64,000 nt of DNA from Alligator mississippiensis (lineage: Eukaryota > Chordata > Crocodylia > Alligatoridae), in assembly GCF_030867095.1 (NCBI RefSeq), contig NC_081828.1, positions 205,801,978 through 205,865,977 of the forward strand. Direction: 5' to 3'. Below are positions 34,280-47,744 of this stretch, one piece after another. The first letter of the stretch is position 1. Each line of letters begins with the position of its first letter. Both the position numbers and the translations under genes were made by a program. The notes under the pieces were generated by a model. It worked only from the letters and a program-made list of their open reading frames with translations. It made no database searches and had not been told where the DNA came from.

Positions 34280-35080
34280 AACTAGCTGTGTTCCAAATCC
34301 AAGAAAACCAACACCTCTGTTACTGATCTTCAATACACTGATGATTGCATTGTGTGTGCCCACTCAAATGAAGAGCTCCAGGTCACTCTAACTGCTTCTG
34401 TGAAGCATATGAAATGCCTGGACTCACTCTCAACTTCACAAAAAACAAGATACTTTACCAACCTCCCCCAAACCAACCAGCTGCTTGTCCACATATTATG
34501 ATTAGGGGGAAATCCCTGGAGAACAGCGAGCCTTTCCCTACCCTGGGTAGCCACTTTTCCAAAAAGGTAAATATAGATGATGATATTCAACCCTGGATAA
34601 AATCTGCAAGTGTTGCCTTTGAATGTCTCCAAAATTGTGTCGTTGATAATTATGACATCAGGATAATGTTATAATCCTTCTTTTCTACTAGGCTGTTGTC
34701 ATTCCTATTCTGTTGTATGAGTGTAAAATTTGGACAACATACCAGAAACACCTGCCAGCTTTGGGACATTACTACCAATAATTTCCTTTAAAAGTTCCTC
34801 CATGTCAATTGGAAGGCCAGAAGAACGAATGCCAGCATTCTGGCTCCAGCAAACACCACCAGCATTGAAGCCATGCTTATAGGTCACCAGCTCTGTTGGA
34901 CAGGAATTGTCATAAGGATGCCTGACAACTGACTCCCAAAAAACAGATCCTATACCCCTGACTCACCAATAATCACTGCTCTAGAGATGGGCAAAAGAAG
35001 AGATTCAAAGACACCTTGAAGATGAATCTGAAGAAATGTGATATTGGCATCAAAACCTGGGAGGCTCAAACACTGAATTA
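34280..35080 (+). mobile_element. Non-CR1 LINE, C-terminal part (right half)
   Basis: It resumes the element of 30888-31784: YTDDC (34334-34348) is the second catalytic palm motif, followed by AHSNEELQ, LTLNFTKNKILYQPPPNQPA (34420-34479), LGSHFSKKVNIDDDIQ (34543-34590) and an ILLYECKIW-like segment near 34695-34725. The tail keeps KCDIGIKTWEAQ near 35035-35070. Stops and shifts are present. The interrupted coding order on the two sides shows that the block 31785-34279 was inserted later. Confidence 0.75.
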
Positions 35081-36919
35081 TCCCCCATGGTGTTGTGATG
35101 TACAATAGGGCACCAATTCTTTTGAGCATAACTCACCTCACTGTGGAGGCAGATAGATGAGAGAGACAAAGGGAAAGAGCGGTAACCCAACATCACCAGA
35201 ACCTGCTCCTTCATCCTGAACTATCTGCCATGCCTGGTTCTCTAAAACCGGTGCCTTGTAAAGCATATGCTGTACCTCATTGATGGTGATCCTGATTTCA
35301 TACAAACATTGAGTCCTAATTCTCTCTTTGTGACCTTTCCATGCACTCTGAGGTATTGATTCATAAAAAGCATATGCATAGCCTGGATTCATCTTGAAAG
35401 CATAGATCGCCACTTGTTTGTGCTCTTGTGTCCTTAGTGTTTCAGTGAAGCTGTGATTGGTTTGGATGACATTTATGCTTATTATAGGCAAGAAAATCAT
35501 AATTGTACGTTACAGGTTATTACTAAAAAAAAAAATAAGTTTCACAAAGGAAGAAAAGCATGTTAAATTGCAAATATCGCTTTAATCCATGTGTTAGCAG
35601 TTGGTATACATTGTATTTTATCCCTAATTACACTAAGGCAATGTTGTTTGCAGCACCTCATTATCCAGTAAGGAGGCATGGATGCATCAGTCTTGTTATA
35701 AGATACTAAGATACTACCAAATAAGTTGTTATGCCAGTAAACAAGCTTGGGAAAAAATATTATCCAGTTCCTACAGCAACCAAATGTAGGCTTATTAGTT
35801 TGGATTATATAACATGGACTGTGTTTATGAAGGGAAAATGAGACACATTTTCTGCCCATCCTTCAGCCCACTTCCCCTGAGATGATAACTTTAGGTAAGA
35901 CTGAATGTTAAGAGACACAATCCTGAGAGGAAGAGAGAAGCAGCAGCTTGATTGAAGTCACTGGAAGGCCTTGTACGTTTATTATAAAAAAACAACAGTG
36001 CAAAACCACTGCTGAACTCTGCCTTTTGTCCAGGTTTGCTAACAATAAACTGCAATGAGAGTTTCATTAAGTAGAACTTGGGGCCCATATATCTTATTTT
36101 ATAGCCCTTGAGAGGCCTAATATTTCAAGCACAGCTACAGACATTCGGTGCACAAACTATCTAAATCCATAGTTACATGGGGAAAAGCCTGATTTGCCCA
36201 TGCAATGGTGGTGGTATGTGCATACAAACTTTTGCATGTGCAAGAGGGTGGGGGGGTGAAGGATGGACAAGATACTGACTTCAAGCCTGGGGTTATGAAA
36301 GTATGACTCTATAGCTAATTGGGGAAAAAATCCTTACTCAAACATAGCCTGGAAGTATCCTGGCTAAAATACTGTTTGTAGGAGTCTGGGTGCAAACTTT
36401 AGTTCTAGGAGATGAAATCCTGTTTGGGAGTTACTATGACTTTTAATCACGTAAGAAAAAATTACTCAAATTTACTCTGAGCCTTTTCCACAGTTCAGTA
36501 GAATTCAAATACAAGATCCTCTGCCCACAACCCTGAGTATTGTGAGGCAACACAGTTATTCAAATCTGGAAAAAAAAATCTATGCAACAGTAAATCTGGG
36601 GCAGAGTCATTCAGTTTAGGATGTAAGTGGAATTTACCACTGGGATTTCTGAATGGCTTAATCATTTCTCTGCATAAAGACAAGAAAAAGCAAATGAAAT
36701 GTTTAGAATGTGGCTTCAAAGTAAACCAGGTTCTATATATCATGAGGATCTGAAACATCATTTTCACTGTTTTACATGAATATATAAATGAGTTTGGGGA
36801 CAAAAGGGGTGACAAAAGTTGTAGTGAAGGAAGAAATATGGCCAATATGAGTCCTTTTCTAGTTGGGCTACTCATTAACTTCAGTTTATGGTTCCCTGCC
36901 ATCAGCAGGAGAAAAAGGG
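35081..36919. other. Unique DNA, no gene recognised
   Basis: A 120-codon minus-strand frame at 35138-35500 has no family likeness, no convincing splice sites and ordinary AT-rich composition, so I do not call it a gene. Nothing else is recognised. Confidence 0.4.
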
Positions 36920-37110
36920 TGGCTCTGTGCTTAAGGCACTGCTCTGGGATAGAGGGGATCCAAGTTCATTCCCTGACTTTATCACAGACTTTGTGTCTAG
37001 TTAACCCGTCCTGGTCTTTATCACAGACTTTGTGTCTAGTTAACCCGTCCTGGTCTGAGGGCACTGCCAAGAGGAATTTGTTAATACTTGCAGGATGGTC
37101 CAGCGCAACA
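36920..37110 (+). repeat. tRNA-derived SINE fragment with internal tandem duplication
   Basis: The head GTGGCTCTGTGCTTAAGGCA, then CACTGCTCTGGGATAGAGGG and GTTCATTCCCTGACTT, looks like the promoter region of a tRNA-derived (MIR-type) SINE. Its body is interrupted by the duplication at 36977-37054. Confidence 0.4.
36977..37054. repeat. Perfect 39-base tandem duplication
   Basis: Two identical adjacent 39-base copies (36977-37015 and 37016-37054), each starting CTTTATCACAG and ending CCGTCCTGGT. The identity implies a very recent event or an assembly artefact. Confidence 0.95.
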
Positions 37111-38449
37111 ACAGTAACTAGATGAGAGATACATAACTGTATCTACACATTAGAAGCCTACTTAATAGTTCTGTGGCTGAAATGATCTCTCACCAGTCGG
37201 ACTCTCCTGGGACTCCATTAGTTAAATGCTTCATTAGCTTCCTCTTAATTCATTTGTACAGCACTGTGAAATGACCCCAAATGTATAGCCCTATGATCCA
37301 GAATGCCATCCCACCCGGGTGACATGATATCTGTAATTACTCCCACTCAGGAGCATGGTCTCATAATGTGTTTATTATAATACATAACAAGATCTTGCTC
37401 ATATTGTCTCTTTGGTGGAATTCTCTACCTTGCCATTTTGGTGTCTGACTACGGAAACTATGAGTCACAAAGCAACATCGCCACTTAGAGATTAGTGATG
37501 AGAAAGTAGATGCAGCTGTTGAACGCAAGAGTGCTACCGGCCCTTCTACAACTTTTGAGAGAGATCTTCATGGAATCACTACCTTTCAGGTATATGATGG
37601 AACATGAACAAACTGACTCCTTTCCCCAAAAGGCCCCTTCTCAAAGCACTTAAATGCATTTGCAACTTTAGCCATGGGCTTAAAACCGTTTCCTGTCTCC
37701 TGCAAGCGAGTACATAAGTGCTTGGTTACGCTGGGCTCTGTAGCAGGAAGACTTTGTAAAGGACACGCAGGTGGCAAATAGAAAGTCTTTTCAGTGAAGA
37801 AGTTGGTCACCAGCCCTGATTACAGGAAGCCTGGAGAACCTGTAGACAGGGAAAGCCAAGGGGCAGGGAGTTCAGTGGAGCCAGGTAGACTATGCATGAA
37901 TGATGCAGGTATTTCAGTGTGATAGGGAGCAGTTGTAGAGGTTCCCAAACTTGTTTGAGTTGCAACCTTGCTGACAGTGGGGATAATAAATCATGCCACT
38001 CCACAGAGGTAGTTTCTGCTGCTCATGTCACGTGCCTGCTATTAATGGTAGGGGACGTGAGGGAGGTTCCCTACCTCAACTGCATTTAAAGCAGTGTTAT
38101 GTTGGTGAATAATACATTTCTTTTGTTCTGGAGCCTGCCCTGCCCAGGCAGCTACATCCTTCAGGCTCCCAATAGGCATTCTTCCTCCTCCTCTTCTCTC
38201 TGGTTTAGTCCTTTTGACCTTGTTCCTCACATGCTCTGCAGTAACTGGCCATGGACCTGGTCTTACCACACAGCGACAGGCAACTCAGGGCAGCTTATCT
38301 CTGAATGAAATTATATTAAGTTGCCCTGGTTAAGCTGTAACTTCCCATCGAATAGGAACAGATGCATGAAATAGTAACAGTGGAGCAGCTGAAGCCCCAC
38401 CCCATTGACTGTAGACTCAGAAGCTGTCCTTGGTCCTGCAGACAGAGGT
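37111..38449. other. Unique DNA, nothing recognised
   Basis: No exon or element is recognised in these 1.3 kb. Confidence 0.35.
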
Positions 38450-38812
38450 CGTTATAGTTAGCCATGTTGGTCTGAAGTCAGGCAGAATTCAGGGCAGAGT
38501 GGCACCTTATAGACTAACTTGTTCAGAGAGGCATTACCTCACCTTACTTTTATAACCCCTGTGTCCTTCAGTGAGTTAACTCTTTCTTTATGCCCTTTGA
38601 TTTCTTCAATTCACCTTCGCTTTTCTCAGCAGTGCCCTCTCCTTTCCTCTCCCTTTCCCTCTCCTTTGTAGTTAAATGGCCTTATTTGTTTCTGTTCAGT
38701 ATCCCTGTTCCTTAGAAGTCCATGCATAGCATCTGATGAAGCAGGCTGCAGCCTATGAAGGCTCACACCTCTCTGAATGAATTAATCTATAAAGGTGCTA
38801 CCCTGCCGAGCC
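38450..38812. mobile_element. Inverted-repeat element, family B, copy 2
   Basis: GTTATAGTTAGCCATGTTGG opens the element. Inverted arms follow at about 38494-38530 (GGCACCTTATAGACTAACTT) and 38765-38812 (ATTAATCTATAAAGGTGC). The arms match 27003-27222. AGCATCTGATGAAG lies just before the right arm, a phrase common in reptile repeats of this type. Confidence 0.65.
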
Positions 38813-39844
38813 TTGGTCCTCCAGTGTGCAAGCGCCAAACTCTTCACCTTAGCATGGTTTCACAGATCCTGTCCCCTTTATTAACAAGGAATGAAGGGAT
38901 GTAACTTTGCCTAAGCTGCTCTGTGTCACTGTTCCTATGCCCAAAATTACTTGACTGTGTGAGCATAACTAGTGGAGCTTACCCCGAAATGATACAGGGC
39001 AAACTTGCCCAAGTTTAGCCTTCACTCACCCTGATGTATTTACAGGAAGAGGGACAGTTTTCAAGGAGCAGCTGAGGTGCATTAATATTCCCCTCCCCAT
39101 TGACTGTGGGGCACACAGGATAATGGCACTGCAGCTCTGTACCTTGGCCCCAGACTCTATGTTTTGCTCCTTGGTCTGGTCCTGTGCAGGTGCTTCATGA
39201 TGGTCCCCAAGAAACTTCCATTTGGGTAGCCCAAATGGTAAATTCCCCTTGACGTTTTAGCTCACAAGACCGAATGACTATAATCAGATGTAGCTCAGCA
39301 GTATGAAGCAACAGCAGTAAGTCAAAATACTTCATCAGAGTGAACTTGGGTAGGAAACAGCTCTAGATGATACTAACCTTGAAGCTGACACTAGATTTAC
39401 AGCTCAATTCCAGTGGGTAATGATCCTGATTACACCCATACAAAAAGAAAAAGCAAACTCTCTTCTTTACCATCTAGAGAGAGATTTCACTCATGTCCAT
39501 CACTAAAAAAGCCAATGACAGGTCCCCTGAATTGCTTAGCCATGTAGCACATGCAGAGTTCTTTCTAAACCTCTCCACCACTCCAAAAGAGTTGACAGCT
39601 GAAGAGAGATTGTCAGCTTTAATTCTCTGCAGTGGCCCTGCTATATACAGAGATGAGAGGAGAGATTAAGTTGATTTATGTTGTTGAAATACTCAATTGT
39701 TATTTACCCATAAACAAGACAAACACAACACTTACTTCACAACTTCATGGCGTGAAGCAAAATCTTCCCATTGACAGTGGCAACCATTAAAGTATCATCA
39801 GTGACCAGATATTGCATATTGTTAATTAAGATACTATAGGTAGG
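38813..39844. other. Unique DNA, nothing recognised
   Basis: No gene or named element is seen. Confidence 0.35.
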
Positions 39845-39854
39845 TCCTAGTTCA

Positions 39855-40218
39855 CATTGGCGATGTGTAGGGGGTGCACATGGGTGCACATTCACCCCCT
39901 GAGATTGGCGGTGCACCCCCTGACAGAAGTGCCACTGATGCTGCGGGTGGCACCTGTGGACGGTCACCACTTACTACCCCCCTCCCCTCACCGCACATGC
40001 CCCAGTAGCCTGTGTGGGCAGTTGCTGCTGGCCATTGCTGCCACTGCTAGCGGTGTCTGTGGGTGGTCACCAACCACTGGTCAGTGCTCGCCAACCCCCA
40101 CCCCCCGACACACATGCCTGCCTGCGGGAGCTCCCTGCTCACCGCCATCATGCCTCCGCTGCCATTGCCTGTGGGCGGTAGCTGTGCCCCCCCAGCCTCT
40201 CGGGTCACGCATCATTCA
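39855..40218. mobile_element. GC-rich inserted element with 10-base target duplication
   Basis: TCCTAGTTCA occurs directly on both sides (39845-39854 and 40219-40228), a perfect 10-base duplication. The 364-base insert is GC-rich, starts CATTGGCGATGTGTAGGGGG and ends GGGTCACGCATCATTCA. The ends match only weakly as inverted repeats (GATGTGT against GATGCGTG). It may be a decayed hAT-like MITE or a retro-inserted fragment. The interior has many GGTGGTCACC-type repeats and no coding sequence. Confidence 0.65.
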
Positions 40219-40510
40219 TCCTAGTTCAGCAAGATACATTAGAAACATGCTTAACCTGATATGCTAACAGACCTCCTGGCTTCAACAAGACTATTGCTTA
40301 AAATGCGCATGCATTGTGCACCTAATTTTCTAGGTTTCCATTTTTGGGATCCTGAAAGTGCTAATAACTGGGCTGCTCAGAACAAGAATATTTTGCAAAA
40401 GAACTGCCAAGGAGTAAAAATCTGTTTTTGTTTTGGTGCAGAGAAAAATCAGATTTTCAAAATCTAGCGGGGAGGCAAAAGAGAGAGACACCCAGAGTAG
40501 CCAAGAGACT

Positions 40511-40929
40511 GGGCATGTCTACATGAGATGTTTACTGTGCAGCAGACTAATTAGCTATGCAGTATCCATTGCACATCTACACATATTCCACTATTAGGCT
40601 GGAGTAAACTAATTTTTTACTCCATAGCAGCACACGTGTAGATGCTAACCCATCTGACTGGAGCACGAGGATGCTTCAGTATGGGGGCTGCCTGCCAGCT
40701 AGCTCCACACTGAAGCACACTTGCACCCCAGCCAGCCCCTCCACAGCACACTGAGCCAGGGGGAACAGCTCCAGGCTGGCAGGCTGTGCCAGCTGGAGCT
40801 GCTCCAATCCAGCTCAAGGTGCTGCAGTCCCAGGAGCAGGTGAAGAAGTGGTACCTGGGAGCAATAAACTCTAGAGCAATAAGCTCCAGATTTTATTCGT
40901 GTGCCTTAATTGCAAGTGTAGATGCACCC
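40511..40929. mobile_element. TIR element, family A, copy 2
   Basis: It begins GGGCATGTCTACA and ends TGTAGATGCACCC, a good inverted pair. ACT lies on both sides (40508-40510 and 40930-40932), suggesting a 3-base target duplication of PIF/Harbinger type. The GC-rich interior is shared with 16289-17138. Confidence 0.75.
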
Positions 40930-43900
40930 ACTGAAAACTCATACTGAAGAACCTTTCTTAGAGGGGCTTGAACAAAGCCTTTCCAAGTGTCTCTTTCTTT
41001 TCCTCCTTCTCGTTTTGAACCTGAGAAATGTTTTTAACTTATTGTTTTCTCTTGAAATATCTTTTTCTTCTAATCCCTTATTCTGCCAGTTTAAAATGGA
41101 GGGGGAAAGTCTTTGACATACAGTAGATGATTTATGCATTACTTTTTTTCTTATATATAATCAAAATCCAGTTAACTTTTCTTTAGCTTACAGTCCTTAC
41201 ACAAACACATTTCCCAGTGAAGTCAGTTGATGATATTACGTGTGTGGGACAGTAAAGGATCACACTGGGTAAATATCTGTGTTCCCAAAACAGGGAATAT
41301 GGTTCCAGATTTCATACAATGTCTTCATCTTCTTAAACAGCATTATTTGCTTTCTCAGATGATATCACTTAGCCAGCTACTTAGCTGACATCAGTGCTGT
41401 ACTAGAAGCAGCACATTTTCAAATGCTGAAATCAAACTAATTCTGTAGCAACCTTTAGTTAAAATTCCACCCCCTATTTCATACTACATTTATGACCGTC
41501 TTAGTAACCCTCAAGCACTGTATAGTATGATAGTCACAATAGTTAACAAGACCTAACCATTGTAAGCACACTAATCACTCTTGCTAATGGTAGACTTGTG
41601 CTAAGCAATAACTGTAGCCATTTCTTCAGCTCCACACCTACCAGTTCATTTACTAGATAATCATGAAGGAGTAGGATGTGTAATCTGAGAGCAGATCCCC
41701 AATTTGCTTCTCCCTATAGAATTAAACACACCATCCACTTTTTAGTTGTTTTAGCTTGCATTTGAAATCTCCCAAGTTAAATTCAAGTATTATGGGAAAC
41801 TGATACATTTAGACATATGCCTGATTGCAAATATGGTCACAGTGCAATTCATACCTGTATCATGAAGTATACTTCCTACAATTTGCCATTGCCATTGAAA
41901 TGCATTGCATGATAGTCAGTGTGAGTTTTTTTCATGTAAAAAGTCTGCAAGGATGATTCCTCAATTGCATAAAAAATTATACAGGGCTGATATAAACTGG
42001 CATAAGTTTTAGTTGATGCCAATATGATTTTTTCCTCCTAAATTTATTTATAGGGGATCAATTACTGAAGGGATCAGTATAAATACAATAGCGCCTTTCT
42101 TTTGGGGAACATTATACATGCAAAAATTATGAATACAATTGGCTGTCTGATTTTCCTGTGAAGTTAGAGCTAGCTGACTGAGGTTTCCTATGATGGGATT
42201 TATATGCAATTTTGGTGAAGCTGCTTTAGAAAGTGCTTCTCCATGCAGTTTCAATACTGCTATGATGAAGCAACTGATTTATGGCCTGCTTTTATATGTG
42301 ATAGGGGCAAGATTAGCCAGTTTTTTTGTGTTTAGAGAGACCCATTCCAGAAATTTTATTACAGCAAAATTGGTTCACTGCTTGTTTCTGTATGGAGTGT
42401 GAGTCTATTACTGTCATGGTTTATTCTCCTTATTATACAGGTCATAGGAATTGTATTTCCTTGGTAACTTTGCCCTACCCAGCTGATTTGGCCCAGAAAT
42501 AGTACTGCTGGAATTTCCTTAAACAAAAATCTCACTAATCAAAAGTTACATATAGACAAGAAACTAATCCTTTGTCCTGACTTACCTTAAGGTAAGGACT
42601 GCTTACTCTGTGTAGTTCCTCTGAGTTATTCCCCAGTACTACAGTGAAGTCAGTGATGCTCATGCGAGTAAAACTTTGCATGTGTATGTGTTGCAGAATC
42701 AGGATGCCCTAAATCAGACCCTTCACAGAGTAGGAGCATTAGAGCTTGCACCCCAGCTTGGCCAGACTGAACTAAAACTTCCTAGATCTTAAGTGCTGGA
42801 GGCTGCAAGTGTGAGCAAAATGGGGGAAAACCCCTCGTCATATCTTGCTCACTCTCCCTTTCAATATCCACTCTGCCCCATGTGACATAGGAGACTGGGC
42901 AAGATGGACATATCGTCTGACCAAGTAAATGGCAATTCTTATGTTCTAAAACAAAAGGGAAATAAAGAGAGAGCACATAAATGTGCATTGGGGCCACAAA
43001 GTACCATGGACATAATCTGGATTCTGTACAAAGTAAACAGGAGCAGGAGGGATGGTTTATGCATGAAACAGCCAAATGCAGAGGACATGTTCCACAGCAT
43101 GAACAAAGCTCATTGAAGGACTCCTAATTTGTTACCTTCTCCTTTTATAGCACATTTTGTTAATTGCTCTTTTGAGAGGTGCATGGCACCTGGTGCATTC
43201 TGAGCAGCTTTCAAACTCCCACAAAAAACCATTCATTGCCAGGAGGGGAAAAGAAAAGGAGACAGTGACAGACAAGAGCATTGGGAAAGCGTTTTCCATT
43301 GGTTGGCACAGAGACAGGAGAGAACAAGCAATGCAAGGAAAATTGCAGGCAGACGTACCTTGACAATTTCTGTCCCATTCTGTTGGCACCTGAGAGTTGA
43401 CAGAACTTCGCTCTCAAGAGTAAGCAGGAGGAAAAAATAGAAAGATAATCAGATGGAGAACACTCAACTGCTATTTATTTAGAGAATTTTCATCTCCTAG
43501 CATTAAAGTTTTGCACCTGTGGTCCACTGGGAAAGCAAGGTGAAAAGATAATAAAGCTAAGGTTTCTATTAACTTATTGCACAACTTCCACCCTAACACA
43601 CAACCATAATGCCAACTACTTGGAAAATTATGGATCACAACTTTGATAACTTTGGGTTAAATTGCATCTCTGGGACACAGCCATAGAAAGAGGCAGCCAG
43701 GACAGGAAAGAAACTATTACAGGACAGGGTTGCACTAGGACAGGAAAAAAGCTGTGGCTCAGAGCACCATGGTTTTCTCCTGACCTCCTCTTGCTCCAGG
43801 GGCACTGTAATTTGCTACTGACTTTAACTGGAAGCTTGTCTGGGTCTCTGGCAGGGAACTGGTGCCTGTGCTTCATCCATGCATTCACTTACCCTCTCCA

Positions 43901-44917
43901 CCTACCTGCTCTAAGGAGTGGGCAGTCAGTGTCCCTCTTGGACACAGTGTCTTAGCCTGAAGAACACAGGGCTAGATGCAACCTAATTTGGAGTACTGAA
44001 AGGCATAAGTTTTTAATTCAGAAAGGAATTTAAGCACATATTTGACTTTGTCATAAATGGGACCTAAGCACACTTGAGCACCATGCTGAACTGGGATGAT
44101 AACTCCTCAAGTTTTCCTCCTGATGCTAGGGGTGGCATTTGTCCTACCATCACCCAAAGGAAACAATGGCAAGGATAACCACTTTAAGAAGCTTACATCC
44201 ATATCCTTTTTATATCCTAGCAAACTTAAAATGCACATAATGACAGAGGTGCTATTCATCTCTTCTGAAGTGGTTTGATTCCCAGTAGAGATAATACCAT
44301 TCTTGATATTTAAGATTCAAGCAAACACTGTTTAAAGCATGAAGGATTTTTGAAGGGTTAGACATGACACTTGCTCAGAGCTGTACTCCACAGTGAGGTC
44401 TCACTGAAGGAGGTGGAAGTGTATTCAGAGCAAAGTACTAGCAAACTTAAAGGTGTTTGGCCCCAACATATCTGCATTCATCTTTAACACCATGCATTTT
44501 GGAAGAGATTAGAGAATGTGTCAGAACTGGTTTCACTTATTCCTGACCCAGTCTCAGGGTGAAATTCTTCCATGCCGGGGATCCTACCACTTAACTCACA
44601 GCTTTAATCTTCATGCATTTCTGGGCTATTCAGCTTTTAAGTAACCCTCTCCTGAGAGCTGGGGAAAGAGAGTTCAAAATCTCAGAAGCCCAAAGTTATT
44701 GTTCATTCTGGTGTTGGCCAAATATGTGACTATCCTAGGAGTATGTTTCAGCTGTTCAAGAAAACACTCTATTTGCCCAGCAGAGAATAGGCTGGTGAGT
44801 TTTGCCTGAAAGCACAGCTATCATTTCCCTAAGGTTGAGTACATAATCCCTTATTCCACAACTGAGTCTGTACATCTCTGCATCCTCATGGAGCCTTAAG
44901 GAAGTTGGTCGCAGGTT
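40930..44917. other. Unique AT-rich DNA, nothing recognised
   Basis: Four kilobases without recognised exon or element; all open frames are under 100 codons and lack family likeness. Confidence 0.4.
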
Positions 44918-45300
44918 TGTAGATTCATAGGCTCAAATGTTTTGCAGCCAAAGTGTTCACGAGATTCTCCAGCATGACCTCCTATGTAATAGAGTCCACG
45001 ACATCTCACCTGGCTATCCCTGGACTTAGACCAACAGCTTGTGTCAGACTAAAATGTCTCATTCAGGAAGGTCACCAGTCTTGATTTGAAGACATCAGAA
45101 GATGAAGAGCAATTTATTTCAGTAGTTCATCACCCTCTCTGTTAGAAATATGGGACTAATTTCTAATTTGTAGTTGTCTGGCATTAAGTTCCAACCACTG
45201 ATTATTGCTGGGCTCTTCTCTGATAGATCAAATATCCCTTTTGAAGCACTTAAGTCATTTTCCAATCTTCATTTTGATAAGCTAAACAGTGTCTTGTGTT
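44918..45300 (-). mobile_element. Old CR1 LINE 3' fragment
   Basis: On the plus strand it starts GTAGATTCATAGGCTCA, the inverted 3' tail, then CATGACCTCCTATGTAATAG, GTCTTGATTTGAAGACATCA and a CCACTGATTATTGCTGGGCT segment: the reverse complement of an older CR1/L3-type 3' coding end. It is much more diverged than 32240-34279. The inner boundary is approximate. Confidence 0.65.
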
Positions 45301-45573
45301 AAAGTATATATATTTAAGTCCTCCTTCTTGTACTCTCTTTTTCTCCTTCCCTACCCTCTTGAATTTTTCAGCAACTGTAGTCTGAAACATGTTAGGAGTG
45401 AAGAGTAGAGGCCCAGATCATTATGTGAAGAATCTAGATAAGGTATCTTGAATAAATATATCAAAATCACTACCTTGCTAAAAGTGATGTTTCATGTAAC
45501 CTGTGCTATCAGATCTTGGTCAGTCAGGAAGTCGTGCATTACCCCACAAATAGCACAGAGGCAGCTAATTAGT

Positions 45574-45829
45574 GGGTGCATCTACACGTTCATTAATGTG
45601 CTGTAGTTACTGTGCGTTAAGTTAGGTGCTTGAATAACCAAGTGCTAAGTCAATGCACAGTAACTGGCACAACTGCTCAGTAGCACTGGCACATGACTTT
45701 TTAGTGACACTAACTGTGCAGTAGCCCAAGAGTACTGTGTGTTAGCATATTAGCATGGGTTTTGCCCTGCATGCTAATGTGCAGTAGAATTAGGCTACTG
45801 TGCAGTTAGTGTCTTGTGCAGATGCACCC
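45574..45829. mobile_element. TIR element, family A, copy 3 (short form)
   Basis: GGGTGCATCTACAC at the left is matched by GTGCAGATGCACCC at the right (13 of 14 inverted). AGT and ACT flank it. It lacks the GC-rich interior of the long copies and contains repeated CAGTAA, GTGCAGTAG and TAACTGTGCAGT strings. Confidence 0.7.
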
Positions 45830-47744
45830 ACTGAATATGACAATGCCACTGTCCCTTTGCAGCTCACATAAGTCATTTCCATTCCTGCGGATTGCCAAGT
45901 TCATAATCTTTTGGGTGCCCAATTCTCTCATTCCTAACTATTTGGGGAGAAAAAAAATCAAAAGAAAGATGGTGCCATAATCAGTAAGCCATTTGGCATA
46001 CTAAAGGGAAGTGACTAACATTTGATATTGTAGGTTTGTGGCTTAGAAACTTCAAGGGACATATATTAGTTAGCAATATTATTAAAGGTAAAATTCACTC
46101 CTCTTGCTAGAGCGTTCACACAAGGTCTGTGACCACTTAAGCTCTTGATACGAACTCAATACAAAAGCAATTGTGTGAAATTCTATGGCTTCTGACTTAG
46201 AGAAGATTAGATTAGATGAGAGTTTCTGCTGGCTTTACAACTCATGAATTTCAACCCAAGTGACCAATGTAAAGAATAAAAAGCAAAAAAATGAACATCT
46301 ACAAACTTTTCTTATATGGTTAAATGTTTCCTTATGCTCCATTACCAGAATTACTGTTTGGGGCAGTGACTCTCACTCTGTTTGGAATCCCCTGAACAGG
46401 TTGAGATGTATAGGAAGTACTGCAATAGAAAAGCTAAAAAAACAACAGCACAAACAATAATAATAAAGCTCAATTATGCATGGAACTTTTTGTGTGTCCT
46501 TAGGTAACCTGAGTGGGAGGTAAATATAATCAGTACCTCTCAAGGTCAACTGACAAGTAGTGTGCATATGTCCAATCACATCATACAATGCATTTTGTTC
46601 ATTCATTTACCTGAGATATTACTTGTAGATTTTCCACAGCCATTGAAGAGCAACTAAATGAATACTGCATATAACTGAGAATGATTTTATTTGTTGTGAA
46701 GGATTTAGGCGTCTGAGGTTAGTGAAGCATAGCTATTATGGAAGAGACTCATAATAGTTTTATATTTCAACCTATAACTTTTCTGTCCAGGCTCTTATTT
46801 TCTAATAAGTTGATTCTGGTTTGAGAGGAGAGTTGCCAGATAGATCAAGGAAATAGGTGCACTGGTTTGATAGCAAATAAGTAGTCTTATTCACTGCCCC
46901 CATGTACATACCATTCAGGACATACAAGCTTCCTGGCATCCCAGACCCGGATCTCTTTGAGAAGAGACAGAGACAAATTGAGCCTAATGGTATAATAGTA
47001 TTAAAGGATGTTTATTCAATCCATAAAGATAAGAATCATACAACTCAACAAATATTCACTCAGGACTAGAGCCAACACTTTAACTCGCCACATGTGAAAA
47101 GCCAAAAAATAACCCACAGCAAAAACCCCTTTGACAATGACCACCAAAATTAATAGTCTGCATTCAGATCAAGATGTTCCACATTAAGGCATATTTTTTT
47201 TCCTGCTCAGATAAGAAACCCAAATCCATACAGCTTTATATTTGTTCTAAATGGTTTAGTGAATCCAATGCATTGCAGAATTGGTCCATTGTGCCACATG
47301 AAGCGATGGCCCCCTGGAGTGCCTGATCACCTCTACCAAGAGCTCCAAGAGCAGAATTTCCAACCCATAAAACACAACATTACTTATTAATATTTCCTTC
47401 TCTTCCCTGCCTCACTCATGTATTTAGGATTTGTTTCCAGTATCAGAAACAGCAAATGGAGCCAATTCAAGGGCAAATGAGTTACGTGTTAATGGAACAA
47501 ATGTATAGCTGTTCCTGTTCAGTTGTTAGCATCTTGGCCTCCCTAATCAAATCACAGACTTCACGGTCTGCACAGATGAACCAACTCTGCAGAAGTCATA
47601 GAGAAACTTAGGGAAAAAAGGCTTTCTGCATTTTATTTTAAAATAAAGAGCTAGAGTGTCACAGAAGGATTTATTTTATTGATGTATTTATTTTATTTTA
47701 TCTATGGGGCTTCTCTGGCCTCTGGTACTACAGATCTGAGCACT
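45830..47744. other. Unique DNA, nothing recognised
   Basis: AT-rich, with a short TTTTATT-rich stretch near 47632-47700. No gene or named element. Confidence 0.35.

Noticed and set aside
35138..35500. 120-codon minus-strand frame
   Set aside because: No motif, no splice context and no coding-like composition; a frame of this length is expected by chance in 64 kb.
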